A stretch of 64,000 bases of DNA, taken from positions 243,356 through 307,355 of the forward strand of contig CAZSQZ010000003.1 of NCBI GenBank assembly GCA_964609215.1, read 5' to 3'. This DNA comes from JABDKJ01 sp964609215. Lineage in GTDB: Bacteria > Bacteroidota > Bacteroidia > Flavobacteriales_D > JABDKJ01. A program made the position numbers and the translations under genes. The notes beneath the pieces are model-generated. The model saw only the letters and a program-made list of their open reading frames with translations. It was not told the DNA's origin and did not search any database. Shown here one piece after another: positions 17,801 to 26,657 of this stretch. The stretch's first letter is position 1, and every line of letters begins with the position of its first letter.

Positions 17801-20800
17801 CCTGAAATATTGAGTTGAACCCAATTATTGTCAGGATCCCCGCATGCAGGGTTTGAAAAGTTCGGATTAATTGTAATGGGTATGAAGTTATCTGTTAAGA
17901 TTGCAATTTCAGATCCTGTACAATTAGTATTCGGATCAACCCAAGTAATTAGGTAAGCTCCAGCTGGAGCATTGTCTATAGTGTTCACATTGAGTGTTCC
18001 TCCAGGCCCAACAAATCCAGTAATATTAACATTGTTAACTACGATAGAACCATTGCTCAGCCCACAAGATGGATCTACAATGGTAATAGCAGGCGTCTGG
18101 TTGTTGACACAATTTGCAGTGGTAAATGAAACTGTTTCTATGCATCCAACAGCATCAGTAATATCTACTGAATATGTAGTTCCGCACGCTAGTCCTGCAA
18201 TATCTACAAAGGATCCAGGTGCCATAATAACCCCGACACCACCAACTAAGTTGGATAGTGTATAATCTGGAGTTCCACCAGAAATATTAAGTTGAACCCA
18301 ATTATTGTTAGGGTCCCCACAGGTAGGATTTGAAAAATTTGGATTAATTGTAATTGGAGACACATCACAACAATCATCTGCAACTAAGGTGATAATCTCC
18401 GAGCTAACAGAACATTCGGTAACATTATCAGTAATAGTGATTTGGTAATCACCAATAGTAAAGCCTGAAACAGGTAGAATAGTGTAATTAGAACAATCGG
18501 ACGTATTTACTTCGCAAATTGTGTAAGTGTAATCACCAGAGCCATTTTCCACTTGAGCACCTATGATCCCATTGTTGGCCAAAACTCCATCTGAAGGAGT
18601 ACAATCTGGATGACTAAAGGTAATGGAGTTGGGAACAAAACTTAAAACATCAAGCTGATCACATTCTAAAGTAAATGTTATACTCTCTTCACATCCTAAA
18701 TCATCTACTACAGTTACAGTAAAATCTTGCCCGCATTCAGTAGCAATGAATTTTCCATTTGAGTTCGTAGTTTGGCTATTGTCGGGAGTAGTGAGCGTAT
18801 ATGAGAAAGGAGCCGTTCCTCCATCAATAAGGGTTTCTATAGTTACAATAGCTTCACAGTCACTGAAGTCCGTGGACATAGCTATAGACTCAATCACCAA
18901 GTCATCGCAGCAATCATCTGCAACTAAGGTGATAATCTCCGAGCTAACAGAACATTCGGTAACATTATCAGTAATAGTGATTTGGTAATCACCAATAGTA
19001 AAGCCTGAAACAGGTAGAATAGTGTAATTAGAACAATCGGACGTATTTACTTCGCAAATTGTGTAAGTGTAATCACCAGAGCCATTTTCCACTTGAGCAC
19101 CTATGATCCCATTGTTGGCCAAAACTCCATCTGAAGGAGTACAATCTGGATGACTAAAGGTAATGGAGTTGGGAACAAAACTTAAAACATCAAGCTGATC
19201 ACATTCTAAAGTAAATGTTATACTCTCTTCACATCCTAAATCATCTACTACAGTTACAGTAAAATCTTGCCCGCATTCAGCAGCAATGAATTTCCCGTTT
19301 GAGTTCGTAGTTTGACTATTGTCGGGAGAGGTGAGCGTATATGAAAAAGGAGCCGTGCCTCCATCAATAAGGGTTTCTATAGTTACAATAGCTTCACAAT
19401 CGCTGAAGTCTGTGGACATAGCTATAGACTCAATAACCAAGTCATCACAACAATCATCTGCAACTAAGGTGATAATCTCCGAGCTAACAGAACATTCGGT
19501 AACATTATCAGTAATAGTGATTTGGTAATCACCAATAGTAAAGCCTGAAACAGGTAGAATAGTGTAATTAGAACAATCGGACGTATTTACTTCGCAAATT
19601 GTGTAAGTGTAATCACCAGAGCCATTTTCCACTTGAGCACCTATGATCCCATTGTTGGCCAAAACTCCATCTGAAGGAGTACAATCTGGATGACTAAAGG
19701 TAATGGAGTTGGGAACAAAACTTAAAACATCAAGCTGATCACATTCTAAAGTAAATGTTATACTCTCTTCACATCCTAAATCATCTACTACAGTTACAGT
19801 AAAATCTTGCCCGCATTCAGTAGCAATGAATTTTCCATTTGAATTTGTAGTTTCACTATTGTCAGGTGAGGTGAGCGTATATGAGAAAGGGGCAGTACCA
19901 CCTTCAATAAATGTTTCAATAGTAACTTCAGTTTCGCAATCAACAAAGTCAGTAGACATAATTATGGATTCAATAATAAAATCCGAGCAATCACAAGTCT
20001 CATCTGGTGACCAAAGAGGAAGCGCTTGGTTTCCATTTTCAATTTGCTCTCCACAGATATTATTTGCCTCCACTCCTGCAATAATTGGATGAGGTCCATT
20101 TGTGTAATTAAAATCTAGAGGAAAGGTGACAGTTAAATCTTGAACTTCATTGACACTCAGTGGATTGTCTAATGAAAAAGAGAACTCGCCAGGATTAGTA
20201 TTGTTTACAATTGAAAACTCACAACCATTGCAATCAATATTATTTGCATCGAGTAATGGCCAATTAGATGGATATGAAAGCGTTATGGTAATGTCTTCCG
20301 CATCCATCATCACGAATCCTTCTCCATTTACACTCACTGAAAAATCTAATTCAGGTGAGCAAAGAGAATTTGCTTCGTTAAATGCAACAGTGCTCGTAAA
20401 GGATTCATTAGGTAATATTGCAAGTATGTGTCCTTGGTAACCCTCCCTAACATAATCAAATGGTAATGCGTTAACAAACCTTAGTTCTTCATCACTACAT
20501 GGGTAATCGTTGGCAATGTTGGAATTACAAGATTGACAATTCGTCATAACTAAAGGGTCTTCGCTAGGCTCACCGCATCCTATTCCCATTGTGAAATCGA
20601 TGTCTATAAAAGATGCATCCATAGGACAGTCAATAATCTCATAATTGAATATCAATCTGACGATCATTCCTTTCGTAATCATATATTCCGGTCGCTGTCC
20701 ACTTCCATTGTCCCATGGAAGTTCATTTGGGTCAACATTTGGCATTTGATCGAGCTTAAAGCGGTATTCTAGACCATCGTCAAATTCGTTTGACGCATCA

Positions 20801-23800
20801 GGATCACTAACAGGATGACCTTGTATATTGTGGTCATATACAAATCCGTTATTATGCCTTGTAAGTAAGCGAACATTTCCAATTGTAATATTTGGATTGT
20901 CGTGAAAATCAATCCAGAAATTCATGATGGCCGTTTCTCCTCCTGAGGAAAATAGAGGTACAAATTCAAATGTCTCGATTACTCCAGTAGAAGTAGTAAG
21001 CGTGGGATTTGTATTAGAATTTAAATCGTTAAATCCGACTTGAGTGGTATATAAGTCATCGTCTTTTTCAGGGTGGAAAAAGATAGAGTTAAAATCATTG
21101 GTATGCTCAATTTGCGCTGGAGCGTCTATATCATTTAGGTGTTCGACATTATTTACTGATTCATTCCAGTCCTCATCGGGAGAAGTGTCATACGCTCTGA
21201 GGTTATAATTTGCATGAAAATCTACTGCATCTTCATCAATAGTTGGAGCATGCTGCGGATGGTAAGGCAAGGACAAATTCGGTTCACGGAATTGTGGGCA
21301 GGAATTCACCTCACCCAATCCTGTTATTTTGTAAAATTTATGGTATTCTTGCTGTGGGCGTAGGTTAAAGTCTGTATACTCTATTCCCACTCCATTGTTA
21401 TATGCTGTATAGTCTGGCGGGGAGACTAATAAGTCCGTTTCTGGATTAGACCAATCATCATCTGGCAAAGTTGATGATCTCCATCTATGCCTAAAGTTCC
21501 CTAGGTCAAGCAGCATTCCACCTGAAGCTTCGAAATAAAGATGATCTAATCTATATAAGCCATTATCATGCCCATCAATTCCTAGAGACCCTATAGAGAA
21601 GAGAGGCCTGAATTCATTATCAAAGTGGTTGACATCCGGTCCACCGATGCTGTTTATTGTGAAGGTCCAAAATCTAGTACAAATTTGCGTTCCTCTATGA
21701 GGCTCAAGTAGTAATACAGATGGGGAAATAGTTAGGTTCAAAGATTGGAGAGTTGCAGAAAAGAAATCACAACCTTGTTCATTCCAGCAATTATTGTCTT
21801 CATTTGTTGAAATAAAATTCCCAGTTATGATGAGATTTGTTATGGGTTCTTCTTCAGATAAGAGCAGGTTAAACTCTTCATCCCTTTCAACATTGGCAGT
21901 TAGTATAAGAGAATAAGCCTCTTCACCATTTTGTAATGTGGGTATTGAAGCAATCTCGGCAGGATTAAAAACAAATACGATTGATTCTTTAAGTAAATCA
22001 TCTGAATTTGGATCAAAGTTCCCACATTCCAACTTCTCTATCAAATCACAATTAAAAGTTTGACTATATCCGTTTTCGTGAGAAACTTCTAAAGTAGCGC
22101 TTGCTTGGTCAATGTTTAAATAGTCTATATATTCAGGTAGTTCGATGTTTTCTGGCTCTCTGTCTCTTAATTGAATCATGTACGCAAGTGGAGAATCTCC
22201 ATCTTCATTATTATAGATTCCATGAGCAGTAATTTCAATATCATCTCCAGGATAGACTTTATTCAATTCGCAATCCATGCAATTTCCTTCTGAATCTATA
22301 GGATTACCGAGTTGACTTTGAGCTCTTCCTTCTGTCCAATCAGACTCCAATGGGGAATAACCATATGTAGTTCTTTTTATAGTGAACTCTCGTCCAGGAG
22401 CATTGACCATATTGAAAGGCACAGTATTCCCAAGGCATTCACCACATCTAAATAGAACATCAAACTCAGTGCATCCCAGAGATAATTTAGGATTTTGTTC
22501 TCCATTTCCGCAATCTGAGCATACGGCATACCATTTTAAATCAATTGTCCTTTCTTCATATTCGAAGATTGCAGTGTCGGTGCATAAGTCGGTGGGGCAA
22601 GGAATAATATTAATTGTACCTCCATTTCCATCATCTATTGTGACTGTTGCGGCAGGGTATTGCATTCTTACGTTTGAAATGAAATTTAATGCGCAGGGAA
22701 GTGTTCCGTCACAATCATTAGGAAATACAATTGGAAAGTCAAAAACTACTAGTTCACAATTGTCTTGATCTATGATGTATGATTCGTCAAGTTCCAAATT
22801 ATCGCCAATCCAAATATGCCCATCATTAGGGTCTCCAAGTTGACCTTCAATTCCAGGGAAACTTAGTATTGACCACAATGTCGCTGGAATAATTAATTGA
22901 GCTCGGTGTTCAAAATTGTCACAACCTAATATTTCTGGCCCACCTGTGGAATAAAGGTTGAAGGGATTCATACCATCGATATCAGAAACAGGGACATCCA
23001 TACCATCAACAATTTGAACTAATTCTGGAATTGCAAGCTGAAGTTCGAATTCAACTTCATAGAGTCCGGACTGGTCTTCAAGTTCAATATCTAGAGGGTT
23101 TCCATAAATCTCTGCGTCTTGATTGAGCTCATAAACTAACTCATTTGTTTCTCCTACCTTATGGATGAAAGGATTTAGGTTTCCGGAAGAAAAATTCGGA
23201 CAGCTTAAGGTATTTGTGCCTGGAGTGGATTCTCCATTGTCCTGAAATAGTTGTGGTCTGAGTCCAAATCCATTAAGATTATCGAAATCTAATTGCTCGC
23301 ACATATCACGATACACAGCATAGTAGGAATCATTATTCCCGGAAGCTTGAAATAGAATAGAACCAGGATCTCCACAGCCTAATTCAGAAAGTGAGCTAGA
23401 CAATAAACTGGGGTTAAGCACAGCTCCATCACTATCTATAGCAGCCATTGGCCCGTTGCCAACAGTTAGATTTGCAAATTCAATAGTTATACCAGTTCCT
23501 TCCATGAGCGTCTTGTATTCACCGTCAAACCAATCTTCAAGTACTCCATTGTTAATAGGTAAAAGGTTATCTAATACACTAAAATCAAATGCGAGCCTTC
23601 TCTTGAAATCAAAATCTGAAGGGATAAAAGCACAATTTTCAAAACTTAAATTTTCATCATAGACATTAACAAAGTTTGACCCTGTAACATCGATTGTGAT
23701 GGAAGGCGCACTGCCACAACTACCTTCATACAAGTGGAGGAAAATAGTTGCATTTGATAACTCTAATCCAGGATCTAGCAATGCTTCTAGGTCTATAGGT

Positions 23801-24864
23801 AAGACATACCAACCAAGTTCTTTGTGACCAGTATTTACAGCGTTACTAGGCGCAGAAGGATTAGACAAACTAAATAGTGCACTAAATATATTCTCTGAAC
23901 ATAAATCAGCAGATTCTTCAATATCAAAACAGAAATCAATTGGCGAATTATGAGCAGATACATTTATATCTGACCAAACAGAAAGTAATGTTTGTTCTTT
24001 GAAATCAGGACAAGAGAAAAGCTCTATACTAGAAAGCGAAGGCCCAGTAGAACAGCTTTCAATTGAGAATTCTTCTGTAAATCTTATCATTTCATTTGGA
24101 AGAAGAGGATTTCCTGATGAAATAAAATTGATTGGAAAATTGGACTCGAATATCGATTGAGGAATAGTTGAACTAGTATTACTAGGGATTTTCTGTATTA
24201 CAATTTGATCAAGATCAAGAGATAATTCTTGTTCCTCAAAATAGTTAAAATGCATTGAAACTAAAGGATTCGAGCTTGTATTTGTAAACTCCGTAATTCT
24301 TCTGTAAACAGCATCTTCATTTTTATAATATAGTGGAGCGGGTTCTCCGACAGCTAGTGAGTTGAGCCAAGGAAGGTCTATCCAGACACTTGGATCATTT
24401 TCATCCTGAACCTGGTAAGATACGGTAACATCGAAAGTGGGTAATTCAACACTGAGATTTGAAGGGTTAATAGTTGGGTTAGTTGGAGTATCAAAACTGT
24501 ATTCTAATTGTCCAATTTGAAAACCATTGTAGGTGCTAAAATTTAAGGGAATTTCTATGGTTTGCAAGGTTCCATCTGTGGTTATTTCGGTCCCATTTCC
24601 TGTAAATGAAATGGTCCCGTTTCCACTAATGATTTGGGCTGAACTAAAGTCAAATATTCCCGAATCAAAATCACTCCCTTCTGAAATCGTTACCACGTTA
24701 GCAGAGATATCCAACTCAATTTGAACTAAATATGGGTTGTTATCCGGTGAGCAAGGAGTAATCGCTCCATTTGGATAATCAACAACAATTTCATTAATGA
24801 CATCTTGAGAAAAGGCACTAAGAACAGTAATAAGAGTTAGAAAAAGAATTGTAATTCGTTTCAT
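14809..24864 (-). CDS. giant repeat-rich T9SS adhesin, 3351 aa, with SprB-like repeats and type A sorting domain
   Basis: The start is ATG at 24862-24864, giving the signal peptide MKRITILFLTLITVLSAFSQ; a longer frame upstream has no signal. Residues to about 1625 are a long beta-rich region with many cysteines that I cannot assign. Residues about 1628-2167 are three 180-residue SprB-like repeats and 2168-2641 are three 158-159-residue repeats with ISGGTPDYTLSN. Residues about 2820-3210 look like a beta-propeller (IAIAPNDSYTIVGTMYE). The last 80 residues, with VVIPNPNSGDFVV and GMYVIRV, are a type A sorting domain. It would be exported by T9SS and displayed on the cell, where such proteins serve gliding or adhesion. 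It is transcribed alone, convergent with the PorE-like gene. Confidence 0.88.
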   Translation of the reverse strand: MKRITILFLTLITVLSAFSQDVINEIVVDYPNGAITPCSPDNNPYLVQIELDISANVVTISEGSDFDSGIFDFSSAQIISGNGTISFTGNGTEITTDGTLQTIEIPLNFSTYNGFQIGQLEYSFDTPTNPTINPSNLSVELPTFDVTVSYQVQDENDPSVWIDLPWLNSLAVGEPAPLYYKNEDAVYRRITEFTNTSSNPLVSMHFNYFEEQELSLDLDQIVIQKIPSNTSSTIPQSIFESNFPINFISSGNPLLPNEMIRFTEEFSIESCSTGPSLSSIELFSCPDFKEQTLLSVWSDINVSAHNSPIDFCFDIEESADLCSENIFSALFSLSNPSAPSNAVNTGHKELGWYVLPIDLEALLDPGLELSNATIFLHLYEGSCGSAPSITIDVTGSNFVNVYDENLSFENCAFIPSDFDFKRRLAFDFSVLDNLLPINNGVLEDWFDGEYKTLMEGTGITIEFANLTVGNGPMAAIDSDGAVLNPSLLSSSLSELGCGDPGSILFQASGNNDSYYAVYRDMCEQLDFDNLNGFGLRPQLFQDNGESTPGTNTLSCPNFSSGNLNPFIHKVGETNELVYELNQDAEIYGNPLDIELEDQSGLYEVEFELQLAIPELVQIVDGMDVPVSDIDGMNPFNLYSTGGPEILGCDNFEHRAQLIIPATLWSILSFPGIEGQLGDPNDGHIWIGDNLELDESYIIDQDNCELVVFDFPIVFPNDCDGTLPCALNFISNVRMQYPAATVTIDDGNGGTINIIPCPTDLCTDTAIFEYEERTIDLKWYAVCSDCGNGEQNPKLSLGCTEFDVLFRCGECLGNTVPFNMVNAPGREFTIKRTTYGYSPLESDWTEGRAQSQLGNPIDSEGNCMDCELNKVYPGDDIEITAHGIYNNEDGDSPLAYMIQLRDREPENIELPEYIDYLNIDQASATLEVSHENGYSQTFNCDLIEKLECGNFDPNSDDLLKESIVFVFNPAEIASIPTLQNGEEAYSLILTANVERDEEFNLLLSEEEPITNLIITGNFISTNEDNNCWNEQGCDFFSATLQSLNLTISPSVLLLEPHRGTQICTRFWTFTINSIGGPDVNHFDNEFRPLFSIGSLGIDGHDNGLYRLDHLYFEASGGMLLDLGNFRHRWRSSTLPDDDWSNPETDLLVSPPDYTAYNNGVGIEYTDFNLRPQQEYHKFYKITGLGEVNSCPQFREPNLSLPYHPQHAPTIDEDAVDFHANYNLRAYDTSPDEDWNESVNNVEHLNDIDAPAQIEHTNDFNSIFFHPEKDDDLYTTQVGFNDLNSNTNPTLTTSTGVIETFEFVPLFSSGGETAIMNFWIDFHDNPNITIGNVRLLTRHNNGFVYDHNIQGHPVSDPDASNEFDDGLEYRFKLDQMPNVDPNELPWDNGSGQRPEYMITKGMIVRLIFNYEIIDCPMDASFIDIDFTMGIGCGEPSEDPLVMTNCQSCNSNIANDYPCSDEELRFVNALPFDYVREGYQGHILAILPNESFTSTVAFNEANSLCSPELDFSVSVNGEGFVMMDAEDITITLSYPSNWPLLDANNIDCNGCEFSIVNNTNPGEFSFSLDNPLSVNEVQDLTVTFPLDFNYTNGPHPIIAGVEANNICGEQIENGNQALPLWSPDETCDCSDFIIESIIMSTDFVDCETEVTIETFIEGGTAPFSYTLTSPDNSETTNSNGKFIATECGQDFTVTVVDDLGCEESITFTLECDQLDVLSFVPNSITFSHPDCTPSDGVLANNGIIGAQVENGSGDYTYTICEVNTSDCSNYTILPVSGFTIGDYQITITDNVTECSVSSEIITLVADDCCDDLVIESIAMSTDFSDCEAIVTIETLIDGGTAPFSYTLTSPDNSQTTNSNGKFIAAECGQDFTVTVVDDLGCEESITFTLECDQLDVLSFVPNSITFSHPDCTPSDGVLANNGIIGAQVENGSGDYTYTICEVNTSDCSNYTILPVSGFTIGDYQITITDNVTECSVSSEIITLVADDCCDDLVIESIAMSTDFSDCEAIVTIETLIDGGTAPFSYTLTTPDNSQTTNSNGKFIATECGQDFTVTVVDDLGCEESITFTLECDQLDVLSFVPNSITFSHPDCTPSDGVLANNGIIGAQVENGSGDYTYTICEVNTSDCSNYTILPVSGFTIGDYQITITDNVTECSVSSEIITLVADDCCDVSPITINPNFSNPTCGDPNNNWVQLNISGGTPDYTLSNLVGGVGVIMAPGSFVDIAGLACGTTYSVDITDAVGCIETVSFTTANCVNNQTPAITIVDPSCGLSNGSIVVNNVNITGFVGPGGTLNVNTIDNAPAGAYLITWVDPNTNCTGSEIAILTDNFIPITINPNFSNPACGDPDNNWVQLNISGGTPDYTLSNLVGGVGVIMAPGSFVDIAGLACGTPYSVEITDANGCMETVSFTTPNCLNNSVPIINAMDPSCGLSNGSIVVNNVNITGFVGPGGTLNVNTIDNAPAGAYLITWVDPNTNCTGSEIVTLIDSFTPIAINPNFSNPECGDPNNVWVQLNISGGTPGYTLSNLVGGVGSIPFGLPVDIAGMACGTLYSVDITDANGCMETVSFTTPNCLNNSVPIINAMDPSCGLSNGSIVVNNVNITGFVGPGGTLNVNTIDNAPAGAYLITWVDSNTNCTGSEIVTLTDNSPAVGILVTSSESNCVEATVQFELTGIAATPLISTNFAGATIDLSLFPDITISGFPCGNVIDLTINDVNGTGCVTTHQLSEISCTEDEVTFSTVDESCLGDEDGEIHLESDAQGTTEYYISSLNENDINGSFIGLASGTYTITWSNSLTECSGSLSVTINPGISCVGKDQPMCDLITNDDVINGKPNVGYGIAIAPNDSYTIVGTMYETNGDIDQYIVQRDNQDNPVYTEIEGDELNQSDDIYSDVIHLNGVEYSIGTIQSSGNHRDVVLTRSDGTANGTWTRRYDFGNEGTGDDVGTCLEAFVAPNGNTYIAIGGHSTGQGKGIMEMFIMIVNPLNGMLLGTMNNPFMAYHSDDEVNTFCYDIEYIPSQDRFLMAGSRGNQALLIRRGGFQPFVTTNDQGLLYTGPNSQFNSITTASGQLYLAGTSDGNGTNGTAALLMRLNPATLANNTVHLHHGNAESTRGNDIIAHSSGRLLLVGGVDTPTSQSSFETSSYVCQLQTNLSPIWSRLSTRFDPIMDELYAIAEANSGHLLTTGYSGSDINADNEIFVARLMPDGTGCCFDDDNVMVTQPFISSNMTFGGKGGHLIINNHVNGTTFYHEEDICPPAKKNIAFSTNDGLKSIANKVELVVIPNPNSGDFVVSLNEEKAWIENIELFDLRGNLVQSWNIEPGNYERSIPINTIDLQTGMYVIRVSTGDDKLFGKVLIE
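16942..18360 (-). repeat. three tandem 474-477-bp coding repeats (family B) in the giant adhesin
   Basis: The anchor GATCCTGTAC occurs at 16961, 17435 and 17912, so the periods are 474 and 477 bases. Copies one and two share their first half almost base for base, while copies two and three share their second half, a mosaic pattern. Each encodes about 158 residues with a GFVGPGGTLNVNTIDNAPAG stretch and an Ig-like half. Confidence 0.88.
18361..19980 (-). repeat. three tandem 540-bp coding repeats (family A) in the giant adhesin
   Basis: Units start at 18361, 18901 and 19441, a period of exactly 540 bases (180 codons). The segments 18371-18740, 18911-19280 and 19451-19820 read as identical base for base, including third codon positions, and variation is confined to the rest of each unit. 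Each unit encodes one VTVVDDLGCEESIT half and one YQITITDNVTECSVS half, both SprB-like. Confidence 0.92.
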
Positions 24865-25231
24865 GTTGGTATGGTTTTTTGAAGACACATAACTATGCCT
24901 TCTAGTTATACATATTTGAAATAGAAATCCTAGAAATTTTGGCAAACTGGGTACACAACCTGCCTAAATCGGATCTACTCCTTTGGTCTATTGTTTTTGA
25001 CAATTCGTTAAATGTAGTTTAGAACGAATAGCCAAGTCCAAGGAACAAATTAATAAGGACAATTCCAATTTTAACTTCTCAAACATCTTCTGCAATCTTG
25101 AACAAATTCTGGTTATTCGTTATGAAACATGCTTTTTAAACAACCATTGAAACGAGAAAAATCAGTTTGTTGATGAATTAATTGATAATCTGATTGATCC
25201 AAAATAAGGTCATGGATATAATCAAAAAAAG

Positions 25232-25255
25232 ACTGACTTACTAACTGACTTACTA
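25232..25255. repeat. perfect 12-bp tandem duplication
   Basis: ACTGACTTACTA occurs twice with no gap (25232-25243 and 25244-25255). It may be a slippage product or a binding site; no further copies were seen nearby. Confidence 0.85.
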
Positions 25256-25387
25256 AATGTCTATATTTTAAACTAGATATGGTTCCTCTTTTCTAAGGCA
25301 AAAACAAGTTAAAATCTACTCTATTTAACCTATTACAAACCAAAATAATCGAACATAAACAACTGATAAACAGACAAATGTAATCAT

Positions 25388-25436
25388 GTCTACTTTTTGT
25401 CTACCCCAATTACTATTACGTCTACCAGCCGTCCAC
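25388..25436 (+). promoter_or_regulatory. phased direct-repeat array GTCTAC, candidate response-regulator binding site
   Basis: GTCTAC begins at 25388, 25399 and 25420 and GTCCAC at 25431. The start-to-start distances are 11, 21 and 11 bases, so all four copies lie near one face of the helix. Pairs of 6-7-bp direct repeats with an 11-bp period are how OmpR/PhoB-type regulators bind. The array ends 47 bases before the ATG of the operon at 25484 and just before the place where a -33 element would lie. Confidence 0.5.
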
Positions 25437-25468
25437 CTTTCTTTTTTTACTACCGCATTTTGCAAGCA

Positions 25469-25476
25469 TATCTTTG
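25469..25476 (+). promoter_or_regulatory. candidate -7 element TATCTTTG
   Basis: TATCTTTG matches the Bacteroidota TAnnTTTG element and ends eight bases before the ATG at 25484. No TTG lies at the proper distance upstream (only a T-run at 25442-25448), which would fit a promoter needing an activator bound at the GTCTAC array. Initiation here would give an almost leaderless mRNA, which makes the call uncertain. Confidence 0.3.
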
Positions 25477-25483
25477 CTCCGCA

Positions 25484-25999
25484 ATGCAAACAACAAGAAA
25501 TTTAATATGGGTTTTAACAGCCGTTTTGATGCTGTTTTCTGCACAAGTATTAGATGCCCAAGAAAGTAAATTACTCCGACAAACACTTTCGTCAAGTGGA
25601 AGTTCAAGTAATGGAATCATAAATGGAGGATCAAAATTGATCCAACAATCAATTGGGCAATCGAGTATGATTGGAACATACACATCACAGAACAAAATAG
25701 TAAGACAAGGGTTTATTCAACCTGGAACCTCAACACGCACTTCAAAGGCTCCTGTGGAGTTGAATGCTTTGGTTTATCCAAACCCCTTTTCTGAATCTAT
25801 TTATGTTCAACTCAATGAAGCTCTTGAAGGTGCCGCTCAAATTTCAATCTATGATTTGAGCGGACGCCTGATAGAGAATAATCAAATCAATGCGTCAGGT
25901 CTTATAATACTAGAAAAACTAAATCTGGAAAATGGATTTTATCTATTAAAGATTCAGATAGGTCAAAAATTGAAAACCTTTAAAATCCAAAAGAAATGA
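25484..25999 (+). CDS. small T9SS type A sorting-domain protein
   Basis: From ATG at 25484 the product has 171 residues: a signal peptide (MQTTRNLIWVLTAVLMLFSA), a short serine- and glycine-rich part with NGGSKLIQQSIGQSS and RQGFIQPG, and a type A sorting domain with NALVYPNPFSESIYVQL and GFYLLKIQIG. A TTG-started extension upstream would run through the GTCTAC array and bury the signal peptide, so I rejected it. There is little room for an enzymatic domain; it may be a structural or adaptor surface protein. It overlaps the barrel gene after it by ATGA, first of three genes in the same order. Confidence 0.82.
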   Translation: MQTTRNLIWVLTAVLMLFSAQVLDAQESKLLRQTLSSSGSSSNGIINGGSKLIQQSIGQSSMIGTYTSQNKIVRQGFIQPGTSTRTSKAPVELNALVYPNPFSESIYVQLNEALEGAAQISIYDLSGRLIENNQINASGLIILEKLNLENGFYLLKIQIGQKLKTFKIQKK

Positions 26000-26646
26000 A
26001 AAAAACCACAATTCTGCTACTAAACACTTTGATTATCAGCGGATTATCTTTTGCGCAACAATTAACAATTGATATAGGAAGGGTGAGCAGCTCATTTGAT
26101 TATACCAATTCCATGGGTGAAAGCAATTTAAACCTAAACTCAGAAAGTAATTTCTCCTATTCCATAGGTTACCGTAAGGACTTAAGTAAGCGTTTTCATT
26201 ACCACGGAAGCCTGCTTTTAAACCATTATTCCACCTACGGTTCAGACCAGCACGGAATCAATTCTTTTACATGGGATGTCTCTTATTTTGCTCTGGAAGT
26301 AGGAATGGATGCTGAATTTTATAAAAAGAAGGGGTTCTCATTTTTTGCTAGAGCAGCTGGTGGGCCGCAATTCATGATGAGAGGAAGACAAAATATTAAT
26401 AATGAAACCTACAATCTAAAAGGACTGGAACAATTTGACAAGCCTAAATTTTTTATCCGTCCTGGAGTCGGTTTCAACTACTGCTCTGACACCGCTGTTG
26501 GTGTTTCTGTGAAGTATTCCTATGGATTGGGATTACCATTGGGCACAACAGATGGAGAAAAATTAAAAATCAAAACAGGCACAGTATCCATAGGGCTGAT
26601 ATGGAGTCTTAAAAATTGCAGTTACTGCTATCATAGAAACCGATAA
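25996..26646 (+). CDS. outer-membrane beta-barrel protein
   Basis: 216 residues with a signal peptide (MKKTTILLLNTLIISGLSFAQ) and then alternating strands such as FSYSIGYRKDLSKRFHYHGS and FFARAAGGPQFMM, ending in TVSIGLIWSLKN. This fits a small eight-stranded outer-membrane barrel. A short cysteine-containing tail (NCSYCYHRN) after the last strand is unusual for a barrel. It is the middle gene of the operon, 11 bases before the next start, and could anchor or help export its neighbours, but that is inference. Confidence 0.75.
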   Translation: MKKTTILLLNTLIISGLSFAQQLTIDIGRVSSSFDYTNSMGESNLNLNSESNFSYSIGYRKDLSKRFHYHGSLLLNHYSTYGSDQHGINSFTWDVSYFALEVGMDAEFYKKKGFSFFARAAGGPQFMMRGRQNINNETYNLKGLEQFDKPKFFIRPGVGFNYCSDTAVGVSVKYSYGLGLPLGTTDGEKLKIKTGTVSIGLIWSLKNCSYCYHRNR

Positions 26647-26657
26647 TACCGAAGACA

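Larger units (their letters stand above)
24865..25483. other. 619-bp divergent intergenic region
   Basis: It separates the giant adhesin from the three-gene surface operon, so it should hold both promoters. No coding continuation is apparent; possible non-ATG extensions of both neighbours lack signal-peptide character. It contains a 12-bp perfect tandem repeat at 25232-25255 and a phased GTCTAC array at 25388-25436, listed separately. I saw no convincing TAnnTTTG element for the minus-strand gene. Confidence 0.6.

Noticed and set aside
16942..19980. CRISPR-like array
   Set aside because: The repeats are 474-540 bp, in frame and translated, with no short spacers.
22382..22768. 128-codon open frame on the plus strand
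   Set aside because: Antisense to the giant adhesin; low-complexity composition with no start signal or family features.
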